Assembly (NCBI GenBank): GCA_009705865.1
Contig: WLSJ01000032.1
Span: 1 to 14,435, forward strand
DNA: 14,435 bases
DNA from: Actinomycetota bacterium
GTDB lineage: Bacteria > Actinomycetota > Acidimicrobiia > Acidimicrobiales > Ilumatobacteraceae
Direction: 5' to 3'
In this document: one piece after another, positions 1 through 6,962 of the stretch
How positions within the stretch are numbered: position 1 is the stretch's first letter
How the letters are laid out: each line of letters opens with the position of its first letter
The notes under the pieces: generated by a model
Seen by the model: the letters and a program-made list of their open reading frames with translations, nothing else
The model's database searches: none
Told to the model about the DNA's origin: nothing
Program-made: the position numbers and the translations under genes

Positions 1-1
1 G

Positions 2-265
2 CGCTTACAAACCACTGCTACTGCCGAAGTATTGGGGCTTTCAGATCGCGGTCAAGTTGCTGTTGGCATGCGCGCCGATATCAATGTCATCGATTTTGAA
101 AACTTGCGCCTCAATGCACCTCATGCTGAAAATGACCTGCCCGCTGGTGTTCGCAGGCTTTTGCAATCTGCAGATGGCTATGTAGCAACCATTGTTAATG
201 GGGCAGTCACTCGGCGAAATGGCATAGACACCGGCGCTCGCCCAGGTCGACTAGTCCGCGCTTAA
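2..265 (+). CDS. Amidohydrolase (N-acyl-D-amino-acid deacylase-like), C-terminal fragment
   Basis: Only the last 87 residues are in the window; the gene begins upstream of base 1, and the reading frame is open from base 2. The visible part has the usual end of the metal-dependent amidohydrolase 3 family: a GQVAVGMRADINVIDF segment, the beta-sandwich strand that follows the barrel, then DLPAGVRRLLQSADGY and a closing TIVNGAVTRRNG...GARPGRLVR. In this family such tails belong to N-acyl-D-amino-acid deacylases and related hydrolases of cyclic or acyl amides. The metal ligands lie in the missing part, so the substrate cannot be named. The gene ends at TAA, sharing TTAA (262-265) with the stop of the convergent MFS gene. 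Family assignment is fairly secure, exact enzyme is not. Confidence 0.8.
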   Translation, partial: RLQTTATAEVLGLSDRGQVAVGMRADINVIDFENLRLNAPHAENDLPAGVRRLLQSADGYVATIVNGAVTRRNGIDTGARPGRLVRA

Positions 266-1509
266 GTATCTATTCGTTCTATCTGTCGGACTTCCTTCGA
301 CAGAAGCGGCAACGACGTTGCTAACGCAATAATGATTCCCACAGTTACTAACGCTGTTGGTGCGCCGACAAGATGAGTAAATGGACCCGCGAGGAATAAG
401 CCGACGGGTGCAAACACCATTGATCCGAAAGCGTCATACGAACTCACTCGCGACAACGCTTCATCTGGAACATGAGTTTGAAGAGTGGTGATCCAATTTG
501 CATACATCAAGTCCATTCCGATACCAGTTCCGAGTGCAGTGATACACAGCACCCATAACGGCAATGGCACCGCCAGTGCAAATGCCCACAACGCTGCAAG
601 CGGTAAACCACCAAGACCCAAGAGCAACGGCCGTCGAGGGCGAAGACGCAATGCAAAAACTGTGCCAATAATTGTTCCGGCTCCGAACCCAAACATCATG
701 ATGCCCATGTCCTTAGCGCCACCCATTGCTTCCTTTATTTGAACAGGTGCCAATACCCCGAGGAATCCTTCAAAGCCCAGATAGAAAAAAGAATAACTAA
801 CGACCACATACACAATCCATTTACGTGATGAGAATTCAACCCACCCTTCGCGCAATTGCGAAAAAATTGACTCGCGTTTCTCTCCTTCACCAAGTGGCGT
901 ACTATTCGGCACTTTCATTTGATACACAAGAACACCCGCAACAAGAAATGTCACCGCATCAATAAGGAGTCCCCACCCTGGGCCTGCTGTTGACACAACA
1001 ATTCCAGCAACACTGGCGCCAAGTGTGAAACCCAAATTTGCACCGATACCTACAAGAGAATTAGCAGCTTGCAACAACGGGTTCGGAACAATCAGGGGCA
1101 TGATGCCGCTGAACGCTGGGTACCACAACGCATTCAGAATCCCGAAGATAAAACTGTTAAAACACAGAAGTGGTATCGATGCATGGCCTGAGATAAACGC
1201 AAATGCACTGATCGCTACAAAAATACTGCCGATGATGTCAGTTAGGCCCACTAAATGGGTGCGGCCAAATCTGTCTGCTGCTACCCCACCAATCAACATA
1301 AACAGCACCAACGGAATCATGTGTGCAGTGGTGACATAACTTAAAGAGCCGGCATCAGCTCCGGGCAAAGACAACACACCAAAGGCAAGAGCGATGGGCG
1401 TAATACCGTTCCCAAAGTTGCTGATTACTCGCGCTACAAGAAGATGGCGAAATTCAGTGATTTTCCAGAGTTCAGACAACTCTTTCTTCATCTTTGCGTT
1501 CGTAGCCAC
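262..1509 (-). CDS. MFS transporter (EntS/MFS_3-like)
   Basis: A 415-residue integral membrane protein with about twelve hydrophobic segments, the normal length for a major facilitator. The loop motif GGVAADRFGRTHLV at residues 74-87 is the MFS motif A between helices 2 and 3. The overall pattern (RHLLVARVISNFGNGI near the N-terminus, soluble linker near 200-225) resembles the MFS_3 exporters related to enterobactin exporter EntS. Substrate unknown; export is inferred from family and from its position after two GST-like genes. The start chosen is GTG at 1509, because a TATCGT hexamer ends 6 bases before it; the ATG at 1491 has no ribosome-binding site and no such hexamer. It follows the GST gene by 20 bases, so it could be co-transcribed as well as started independently. 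Confidence 0.85.
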   Translation of the reverse strand: MATNAKMKKELSELWKITEFRHLLVARVISNFGNGITPIALAFGVLSLPGADAGSLSYVTTAHMIPLVLFMLIGGVAADRFGRTHLVGLTDIIGSIFVAISAFAFISGHASIPLLCFNSFIFGILNALWYPAFSGIMPLIVPNPLLQAANSLVGIGANLGFTLGASVAGIVVSTAGPGWGLLIDAVTFLVAGVLVYQMKVPNSTPLGEGEKRESIFSQLREGWVEFSSRKWIVYVVVSYSFFYLGFEGFLGVLAPVQIKEAMGGAKDMGIMMFGFGAGTIIGTVFALRLRPRRPLLLGLGGLPLAALWAFALAVPLPLWVLCITALGTGIGMDLMYANWITTLQTHVPDEALSRVSSYDAFGSMVFAPVGLFLAGPFTHLVGAPTALVTVGIIIALATSLPLLSKEVRQIERIDT

Positions 1510-1515
1510 GCTACC

Positions 1516-1521
1516 ACGATA
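1516..1521 (-). promoter_or_regulatory. -10 element TATCGT, leaderless start of the MFS gene
   Basis: TATCGT fits TANNNT and is followed by exactly 6 bases (ggtagc) before GTG at 1509, which would put the transcription start on the start codon. It lies in the 20-base gap after the GST stop, so the MFS gene may have its own promoter inside the apparent operon. No convincing -35 was seen. Confidence 0.45.
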
Positions 1522-1529
1522 CTTCAGAT

Positions 1530-2219
1530 CTAGTTTTTAGCGGCGTTTTGTATTTCGCGATACTTCAGGAAACGACCAACGAAATCATTGGTTTGTTCCT
1601 CTGACCACTGCACTTTTTCCCAGCCGACTAGGTGAGTGCAACGTTCAATGTGTTGTTGAACAGACGCAGGAAGTTCTCCGGTGAGACCTAATCGACGAAG
1701 GCCGTCGAGACGTGTGTACACGCCAGCCATGATTGCTTCAGTAAGGGTCGGTGTATCCCCTGCAAGCCACGGCGAGGTTTGCAACCACTGATCAACAGTT
1801 TCCATTGCTTTCATGAAGGCCACGCTCGATTCCTGAATCAGCGCGGCGTCTGTTCCGTAATACACGCCAATCATGGGGCGATAGACATTTTTGTTTAACC
1901 ACTCCACACGGTCACGCACAATTGCCTGCGCGTCATCGCCCTGTGGCAACAATGACGAGTCTGCAAATTTTTCCTCTAACCATTCGAGAATCGGAATGGA
2001 ATCTGCAAGGTACTCGCCGTCAATCTTCACCATTGGCACTTCAAGTTTCGGACTGTGTGCAATGAACTCTTCTGGCACCACAAACCCTTTCGGGCGTACG
2101 GCACGCGGTGGAACATCGACGATCGTGTATTCAATGCCGCGTTGGGCTAGTGCAAACTCGACGCGCACGGAAAACGGGCAGATCCAGTGACCAAACAATG
2201 TGACAGTAGATGCGCTCAT
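1530..2219 (-). CDS. Glutathione S-transferase family protein (Cys-type active site)
   Basis: A 229-residue protein with a thioredoxin-like N-terminal domain (about 5-85) and an all-helical C-terminal domain. The first strand and helix read TVTLFGHWICPFSVRVEFAL; Cys14 in CPFS sits where omega-class and glutaredoxin-like GSTs carry their catalytic cysteine. Residues near 55-75 (LEVPMVKIDGEYLADSIPIL) give the cis-Pro and the acidic-Ser turn that bind the thiol peptide, and WLAGDTPTLTEAIMAG is the usual C-terminal-domain core. The start is ATG at 2219, which overlaps the stop of the upstream GST-like gene as ATGA; a start 7 codons earlier is possible but lacks support. Coupling implies the two GST-like proteins are made together. 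Substrate is unknown; thiol transfer or dehalogenation are possible. Confidence 0.85.
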   Translation of the reverse strand: MSASTVTLFGHWICPFSVRVEFALAQRGIEYTIVDVPPRAVRPKGFVVPEEFIAHSPKLEVPMVKIDGEYLADSIPILEWLEEKFADSSLLPQGDDAQAIVRDRVEWLNKNVYRPMIGVYYGTDAALIQESSVAFMKAMETVDQWLQTSPWLAGDTPTLTEAIMAGVYTRLDGLRRLGLTGELPASVQQHIERCTHLVGWEKVQWSEEQTNDFVGRFLKYREIQNAAKN

Positions 2220-3250
2220 GACGTGAACAGAATCTCGCAACCAGTTCCGGCCAATAAAGCCTCAACTGCGCGTCGATCATCAGCTGAAAGCTTTGCGTAT
2301 TCTTCACGAATCCACTTCAAGCACTTGCGCTGATAAACAAACGTTCCTTGACTATATGGGTGACCATCAATCACACAGGAGAAGGTTTCTGCTCCTGCTT
2401 CCATGGCTGCTTCATTTGCCAACAAAAACGGCGCATACGTGAGACCAATCTCTGGCAACAGCGCAAGAACTGTCGGTTGGATGGCATCGCGTGTCACCCA
2501 ACCTTTATCTCCATCAACATCCCACCACGACAAGTCATCCGTACGTTCCACCCAGTTCACCATGCGTGGTGCACGTTCAATACCAATACGTACAGATTCC
2601 GGATCCCAACGCAATAGTTCTGTCATCTGACCAAACAGTGCAAAATCGCCACGTCCTGGTCGATTACCCAGAAGGAACGGCGCAACTGCGAGATGAGCCT
2701 GCATCATGTCGAGTAAACGATAGAACGACTCTTCAATCGCAGGCTTATTCTCTTCGGTTGAACCCACAAGTGCACGGCGACCTATTTGACGCTCCGTGAT
2801 GTAATTACTAAAGCGCGACAACGTTTCGACGGGCATTTGTTGATCGCTATCGAGCGGAAGGAGTTTTCCGGCCTTATCAATTGCATCGTTGTAGTACCAG
2901 CGATAGTGATACATCTGCTTGGTCACCCACTCATCTGCGTAGTCCTCTAGCAAATAATCAATGAAGGCAACAACAGCATCAGTCGGCACCAGACTGCGCT
3001 CAGAATACATCCCCTCGAGACGCATAATGAGCGGGCTCGAGTCAATCATTGTGTCGGTGTACGCACCAGTTGCGTCGGGGAATGCAATTGCAGGAATAAG
3101 TGGGAACGGCGGGAGGTCGTCCCATTTGGAACCCTGTGGCACCCACTTGAACGGAATCTGGCGATAGCGCAATACTGCGCGCATCTTTAACGAGTAGGGC
3201 GAACCATGTACGCCTCTGATTCGTAGTGGAAATTCTTGCTTCGATGCCAT
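2216..3250 (-). CDS. Large GST-like protein with C-terminal extension
   Basis: A 344-residue protein, about 120 longer than a standard GST. Residues 8-85 form a thioredoxin-like domain: GSPYSLKMRAVLRYRQIPF (16-34) has Ser/Tyr but no Cys at the active-site turn, and IDSSPLI (69-75) is the thiol-peptide binding turn. Residues 90-240 are the helical GST domain, with the conserved GNRPGRGDFALFGQ segment at 195-208. The remaining 100 residues form an extra module ending in YQRKCLKWIREEYAKLS and GCEILF; I do not know its function. The ATG at 3250 is preceded by GGGAG at normal Shine-Dalgarno spacing. The downstream end overlaps the next GST gene (ATGA). Enzymatic activity is unproven; a structural or binding role is equally possible. 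Confidence 0.82.
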   Translation of the reverse strand: MASKQEFPLRIRGVHGSPYSLKMRAVLRYRQIPFKWVPQGSKWDDLPPFPLIPAIAFPDATGAYTDTMIDSSPLIMRLEGMYSERSLVPTDAVVAFIDYLLEDYADEWVTKQMYHYRWYYNDAIDKAGKLLPLDSDQQMPVETLSRFSNYITERQIGRRALVGSTEENKPAIEESFYRLLDMMQAHLAVAPFLLGNRPGRGDFALFGQMTELLRWDPESVRIGIERAPRMVNWVERTDDLSWWDVDGDKGWVTRDAIQPTVLALLPEIGLTYAPFLLANEAAMEAGAETFSCVIDGHPYSQGTFVYQRKCLKWIREEYAKLSADDRRAVEALLAGTGCEILFTS

Positions 3251-3252
3251 GA

Positions 3253-3270
3253 CGGTCTCCCTCGGTCTCC
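3253..3270 (-). repeat. Tandem GGAGACCG repeat including the GST ribosome-binding site
   Basis: On the minus strand GGAGACCG occurs twice, 10 bases apart (GGAGACCGAGGGAGACCG), directly before the ATG at 3250. The second copy supplies the GGGAG Shine-Dalgarno. A reverse-oriented copy of its core, GGTCTC on the minus strand, lies at 3282-3287 and could pair with the upstream repeat copy (3264-3269) across 12 bases in the mRNA leader. Effect on translation is speculative. Confidence 0.35.
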
Positions 3271-3335
3271 AAATTGTAAGCGAGACCTAGTCCGACAAAT
3301 ACAAGTCCGAGAGAATGCAATGAACTCGCAAGCAA

Positions 3336-3357
3336 CAAGCCGCTAATTAGTGGCTTG
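3336..3357. repeat. 22-base near-perfect palindrome over the MFS stop codon
   Basis: CAAGCC at 3336-3341 and GGCTTG at 3352-3357 flank a CTAATTAG core (3343-3350); only the 3342/3351 pair mismatches. It spans the stop codon (3347-3349) of the MFS gene. As RNA it could form a hairpin at the end of that message, but only a weak, interrupted U-rich stretch follows, so an intrinsic terminator is not established. Confidence 0.35.
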
Positions 3358-4645
3358 GAGCTCCAGCAGGGGCACCGACAGACGACGAAACGTATGTCGG
3401 CTTGAAGAGAAATACGAAGCACAGCCCGCCGAGCGCGATACATACTGAAGCAACAACAAGTGGTTGGCTAGAAGTAACGCTTGTTGTGATGTACCCCACC
3501 AAGATGGAAGCTGGGACCTGCGCAAGACTTTGCACGCTTGAGTAAATACCCATGGCCTGCCCTTGTTGCCCTGGTTCGGCCGAACGGCTAATGAGGCTTG
3601 TCATGTTTGCCATTGTGAGGCCATTAAACGCAGTGAAGAATGGGATGACTAAATACAAGCCAAATGAAAACGACGTTGGAACTGCGAAATACAGCAACAT
3701 CATTGCGGCATTACCGAAGAGACTGAAACGAAGAACTGAATAGTCTGACAACTTTTTTGATACGCGTGCAACGAGAACGGCTTGTGAGAACGCAATAAAC
3801 AATCCGACTATCGCGAAATAGTCACCCGTTTTCGACGGGCCAAAATGGAAATTATTACGAAGGTAGATACCAAAGAATGTGGTGAAGAAAGTAAAGCCCA
3901 TGCTGAAGAGGAAGCCAGAAATCAATATCGAGCGAAGTCGATCTGACTTAAAACCAATAATCACATTTGACACTGCTTGTGTGGCATTCAACTTGCCTGC
4001 GTGAAACTTTTCTTTCAAAGTCTCGGGGAATGTGGTGAGTACTGCGATGCAGTTCAACATTGCAATAATTGCAGCAAACCAGAATGGTGTTGTTGCCCCA
4101 AACCAACCCGGCGTATCAAAGAGACCGTAGAAACTGACGTGAGGCGAACTCAGTTTTCCACCTAGGTATGGACCCACAATAAACCCAAGACCAAATGCAG
4201 CGCCCAAAGCTCCGAAATTCTTCGCGCGATTCTCATTGGTACTGATGTCGCCAATTGCAGCATTAGCTACAGCCAAGTTGCCGCCCGTGAAACCATCAAG
4301 TGCCCGCCCAGCAAACAACAGTGGAATGTTCGCAGTACTGATTCCGATAGCGAACAATACGTACCCAATAGACGTTCCAAAAATAGAAAGCGCCAACACT
4401 GGACGGCGGCCGTGACGGTCTGACAACTGCCCAAGAATTGGTGATGCAATAAATGTGCAGAACGGATAGATGGCTTGCAACCAGCCGAGCATGATGAGAC
4501 CTTGTGTAAACGACCATGACTCTGGTGTCACACGAAAGGGTGAACCAATGCCGATCAGAAGCGGAAAGACCGGAATAAGGATTCCGAATCCGACAAGGTC
4601 AATGAAAACAGTGGTGAAAATAGCCAGGAGGGGGTTACGACGCAT
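3347..4645 (-). CDS. MFS drug-type exporter (DHA1/TetA-like)
   Basis: A 432-residue, twelve-helix transporter. The N-terminus FIDLVGFGILIPVFPLL is typical of the TetA-related DHA1 family. Motif A is GQLSDRHGRRPV at residues 72-83, and GALGAAFGLGFIVGPYLGG near 145-165 is the antiporter motif C in helix 5, which marks proton-driven exporters. Likely role: export of a small, perhaps hydrophobic compound from the cytoplasm; the substrate is unknown. It starts 13 bases after the nucleoside hydrolase stop, so read-through is likely, but a TACGAT hexamer 6 bases before the ATG suggests a private leaderless promoter. A 96-base gap separates it from the GST genes downstream. A nucleoside-uptake role is less likely, because the motif C points to efflux. 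Confidence 0.87.
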   Translation of the reverse strand: MRRNPLLAIFTTVFIDLVGFGILIPVFPLLIGIGSPFRVTPESWSFTQGLIMLGWLQAIYPFCTFIASPILGQLSDRHGRRPVLALSIFGTSIGYVLFAIGISTANIPLLFAGRALDGFTGGNLAVANAAIGDISTNENRAKNFGALGAAFGLGFIVGPYLGGKLSSPHVSFYGLFDTPGWFGATTPFWFAAIIAMLNCIAVLTTFPETLKEKFHAGKLNATQAVSNVIIGFKSDRLRSILISGFLFSMGFTFFTTFFGIYLRNNFHFGPSKTGDYFAIVGLFIAFSQAVLVARVSKKLSDYSVLRFSLFGNAAMMLLYFAVPTSFSFGLYLVIPFFTAFNGLTMANMTSLISRSAEPGQQGQAMGIYSSVQSLAQVPASILVGYITTSVTSSQPLVVASVCIALGGLCFVFLFKPTYVSSSVGAPAGAPSH

Positions 4646-4651
4646 TTGACA

Positions 4652-4657
4652 ATCGTA
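4652..4657 (-). promoter_or_regulatory. -10 element TACGAT, leaderless start of the MFS exporter
   Basis: TACGAT (TANNNT) ends 6 bases before the ATG at 4645. It occupies the 13-base gap after the nucleoside hydrolase gene, where there is no Shine-Dalgarno sequence. Confidence 0.45.
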
Positions 4658-4658
4658 G

Positions 4659-5588
4659 TCAGGCGAAGTGGCGAATCGCTTCTATTAGAACATCAAATGC
4701 AGGTTCGGCGTCAACGCTCCACACAACATCACAGTTTGGCGCGGTTGGAGTCTTGTACTGGCGTTTATCAATTAATGTCATTCCACGGGTGTGTTCACCA
4801 CGTAATTCAATGTCAACGTGATGTGGCGCGATGGTGAACAACTGAGGATGCGTGAGAGCCAACACTGCACACGGGTCATGTACCGCTGCCCCAGTCATGT
4901 CTAGGTGATAGTCAATGTACGACCGTGAGTAAAAGGCCAATAGGTCAGCCAATACGCGTGGTAATTGACCTGGTATCTCACGAATAGCAGCAAGACGTTC
5001 TGGTGTTGATTGCAATTGATGCGTGACATCAAGTCCACTCATCATCAATTTCCCACCGTAACGAAACACAATGTCAGCTGCTTCTGGGTCTGCCCACAGA
5101 TTGAACTCCGCAGCTGCAGACACATTGCCAAATGTTCCTCCACCCATCAGTGAGATACCAGCAATCCGTGATGCAAGATCAGGTGCTGCACGAAGTGCCA
5201 ATGCAATGTTTGTCAGTGGACCAATGGGCACTAACCACACGCCTTCTGTTGCCCGACATGTTTCGATAATGAAGTCGACGGCATTTTCACTGTCAGGACC
5301 ACGCGATGGTTCAGGTAAATCTGCACCATCAAGTCCACTCTTTCCGTGCACATGCGAAGCATCATGCGGCGGGGCCACCAATGGCCTTGCAGCACCAGAG
5401 TGAACGGGCACGTGTGACCCAATGAGATCAAGAACGATTCGCGCGTTTCGCGTTGTAGAAGACAAAGGTGCATTCCCCGCAACCGTTGTGACTCCGAGAA
5501 GGTCTGCGTGGCGGGCCGCAACGACTAATGCCATGGCATCATCGTGGCCAGGATCACAATCAACAATCATCTGTATCTTCGCCGTCAT
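4659..5588 (-). CDS. Inosine/uridine-preferring nucleoside hydrolase
   Basis: A 309-residue cytoplasmic enzyme that splits ribonucleosides into base and ribose. The family fingerprint DCDPGHDDA is at residues 10-18, with the calcium-binding aspartates. HGKSGLDG (81-88), the PIGPLTNIALAL segment (121-132), EFNLWADPEAA (161-171) and GLDVTH (185-190) are the other conserved blocks of the IunH family, and the length is normal. The start was set at ATG 5588, immediately before MTAKIQMIVDCDPGHDD; the frame stays open for 35 more codons upstream, but that stretch would overlap the ribokinase gene and has no family similarity. The divergent ribokinase 37 bases away would phosphorylate the ribose released. 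Base preference cannot be read from the sequence. Confidence 0.93.
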   Translation of the reverse strand: MTAKIQMIVDCDPGHDDAMALVVAARHADLLGVTTVAGNAPLSSTTRNARIVLDLIGSHVPVHSGAARPLVAPPHDASHVHGKSGLDGADLPEPSRGPDSENAVDFIIETCRATEGVWLVPIGPLTNIALALRAAPDLASRIAGISLMGGGTFGNVSAAAEFNLWADPEAADIVFRYGGKLMMSGLDVTHQLQSTPERLAAIREIPGQLPRVLADLLAFYSRSYIDYHLDMTGAAVHDPCAVLALTHPQLFTIAPHHVDIELRGEHTRGMTLIDKRQYKTPTAPNCDVVWSVDAEPAFDVLIEAIRHFA

Positions 5589-5595
5589 GTAGCAG

Positions 5596-5601
5596 ACCTT
5601 A
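5596..5601 (-). promoter_or_regulatory. -10 element TAAGGT, nucleoside hydrolase
   Basis: TAAGGT (TANNNT) ends 7 bases before ATG 5588, within the 37-base divergent gap. It supports the short start and a leaderless message. Confidence 0.45.
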
Positions 5602-5610
5602 GTCCTGATA

Positions 5611-5619
5611 TGCGAGAGT
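5611..5619 (+). promoter_or_regulatory. Extended -10 TGCGAGAGT, ribokinase
   Basis: TGC plus GAGAGT ends 6 bases before ATG 5626. The hexamer keeps A at position 2 and T at position 6, lacks the first T, and has the TGN extension. GAGAG could alternatively be read as a Shine-Dalgarno at 7-base spacing. Confidence 0.35.
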
Positions 5620-5625
5620 TCATAG

Positions 5626-6501
5626 ATGGGAGTTGCCGTCGAGTTTGATGTCGTGGTTGTAGGAAGTTGCAACCTTGACCTAGTGAGTACCACTTCTCAC
5701 CTACCGTCACCCGGTGAAACCCTTCGCGCCATCGAATACGCAGAACATGCTGGCGGCAAGGGACTGAATCAAGCGGTTGCCTGTGCCCGCATGGGTGCAC
5801 GCACTGCATTCATCGGATGCGTTGGCAACGACAGTGCCGGCAACATGTTACGTGACCTTCTTATTTCTGAAGGCGTTGATATATCACAGCTGACAACAGT
5901 CGATGCCCCGACCGGACGCGCTTTCATCACAGTAGAAACATCGGGCGAGAACACCATCGTTATTGTTGCTGGCGCAAATGCATACGTCGGGAAAACTGCT
6001 ATTACTGTTCCCCGATCACGCGTCGTACTTGCACAATTGGAAATACCACTAGATGTAGTTCTTGACGTATTCACACAAGCCCGAAAGCAAGGTGCGATGA
6101 CAGTGCTCAACCCCGCGCCTGCAGAAACACTCTCGACAGATCTGTTATCGCTGTGCGACATAGCGGTTCCCAATGAAACCGAGTGTGCAGCATTAGGGGG
6201 AACTCATGCACTATTACATGCGGGAGTTTCCACAGTGATTACAACATTGGGTGAACATGACGCTGAGATATCTGATGGCACTATCACTACTGCGGTCGCG
6301 TCACATTCTGTCACCCCGGTTGACACAGTTGGCGCTGGTGATGCGTTTGTAGGTGCGCTCTGTTCAGAGATTGCACGTGGCGCCTCTATTCACGAAGCAG
6401 CAAAAGTTGCATCTATCGCTGGTGCACTTGCAACAACTGTTCGTGGTGCAGTGCCGTCGTTGCCTGTACGTGCAACCGTGATGTCGTATTACGCGGACTG
6501 A
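5626..6501 (+). CDS. rbsK: Ribokinase
   Basis: A 291-residue PfkB-family sugar kinase, ATP plus D-ribose to ribose-5-phosphate in the cytoplasm. Motifs in order: NLDLVS substrate strand (16-21), GGKGLNQAVACARMGA (43-58, first PfkB signature), NPAPA (162-166), PNETE (182-186), TTLGE (206-210) and DTVGAGDAFVGAL (233-245, second signature, catalytic Asp239). NPAPA and PNETE together favour ribokinase over fructokinase or adenosine kinase. Length is slightly short for the family (about 300-310). The first residues MGVAVEF precede the normal first strand, so ATG 5626 fits. Divergent from the nucleoside hydrolase, suggesting a nucleoside-ribose salvage pair. Its last 13 bases overlap the convergent VOC gene. 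Another pentose or nucleoside substrate is possible. Confidence 0.88.
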   Translation: MGVAVEFDVVVVGSCNLDLVSTTSHLPSPGETLRAIEYAEHAGGKGLNQAVACARMGARTAFIGCVGNDSAGNMLRDLLISEGVDISQLTTVDAPTGRAFITVETSGENTIVIVAGANAYVGKTAITVPRSRVVLAQLEIPLDVVLDVFTQARKQGAMTVLNPAPAETLSTDLLSLCDIAVPNETECAALGGTHALLHAGVSTVITTLGEHDAEISDGTITTAVASHSVTPVDTVGAGDAFVGALCSEIARGASIHEAAKVASIAGALATTVRGAVPSLPVRATVMSYYAD

Positions 6502-6893
6502 AGAAATTCGACCCAGTTGCCGTCAGGATCTTCAACAATAGAGATACTGATGCCCGCACGAATCTCGCGTGGCGGAACAACAACTGTGTAGCCAGCAGCG
6601 CCACAAGCAGAAGTGATCTCTTCAAGATTGCTAACACTTAAAGTGAAATAGCGGTAACCACATGCACCAGTGATTCCGCCACCTGCTGCTTTTGCAGGAT
6701 CATTGTTGGCCTTTACCAACTTCAACAAAGTGGTTCCTGCCAATACGCGATACATCGTGCCGCCTCCCGGCATTGGCATTTCACCTTCAAAAGTGAAGCC
6801 AAGAAGATCGCGATAAAAAGCCAAAGAAGCATCTGCATCGCAGACAACGATGCCAAGGTCAATGGAGTCTTTTGTGAGAATTGCTTTTGTCAT
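6489..6893 (-). CDS. VOC/glyoxalase superfamily protein
   Basis: A 134-residue protein made of two beta-alpha-beta-beta-beta modules. Module one holds LGIVVCDADASLAFYRDLLGF (13-33); module two ends with DPDGNWVEF (122-130), where Glu129 is the usual metal ligand. The Gly-rich segment (70-79) links the modules. The fold covers glyoxalase I, fosfomycin and bleomycin resistance proteins and ring-cleaving dioxygenases; this member cannot be assigned to one reaction. The ATG at 6893 is the only sensible start and has TAGTGT 7 bases upstream. It sits divergent from a nitroreductase, which would fit a small stress or xenobiotic unit, and its 3' end overlaps ribokinase by 13 bases. Confidence 0.83.
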   Translation of the reverse strand: MTKAILTKDSIDLGIVVCDADASLAFYRDLLGFTFEGEMPMPGGGTMYRVLAGTTLLKLVKANNDPAKAAGGGITGACGYRYFTLSVSNLEEITSACGAAGYTVVVPPREIRAGISISIVEDPDGNWVEFLQSA

Positions 6894-6900
6894 ATGACGA

Positions 6901-6906
6901 ACACTA
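6901..6906 (-). promoter_or_regulatory. -10 element TAGTGT, VOC gene
   Basis: TAGTGT (TANNNT) ends 7 bases before ATG 6893; no Shine-Dalgarno is present. A 10-base perfect palindrome, GTCATATGAC (6889-6898), covers the start codon, perhaps by chance. Confidence 0.42.
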
Positions 6907-6947
6907 ACCGAGCGAGAGCCTCCAACAAATCGTCAGAGGACGCCTCA

Positions 6948-6956
6948 TGACAAGAT
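6948..6956 (+). promoter_or_regulatory. Extended -10 TGACAAGAT, nitroreductase
   Basis: TGA plus CAAGAT ends 6 bases before the GTG start at 6963. It has the TGN extension and the A2/T6 bases of a -10. This supports a leaderless GTG start; there is no Shine-Dalgarno at that GTG. Confidence 0.4.
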
Positions 6957-6962
6957 AAACAA

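Noticed and set aside
1025..1339. 104-codon open frame opposite the first MFS gene
   Set aside because: Antisense shadow of a membrane protein gene, with no start signal and no family features.
3042..3443. 133-codon open frame across the MFS/GST junction, minus strand
   Set aside because: It lies out of frame over two well-supported genes and its translation has no recognisable domain.
5589..5693. Longer nucleoside hydrolase start, 35 codons upstream
   Set aside because: The extra residues are low-complexity, show no family similarity, and would overlap the ribokinase gene and both promoters.
6947..6958. Tiny open frame ATG-ACA-AGA-TAA with AGAGGA 6 bases upstream, before the nitroreductase
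   Set aside because: The same bases form the extended -10 TGACAAGAT at the spacing seen for other genes, so a leaderless GTG start at 6963 explains them better.
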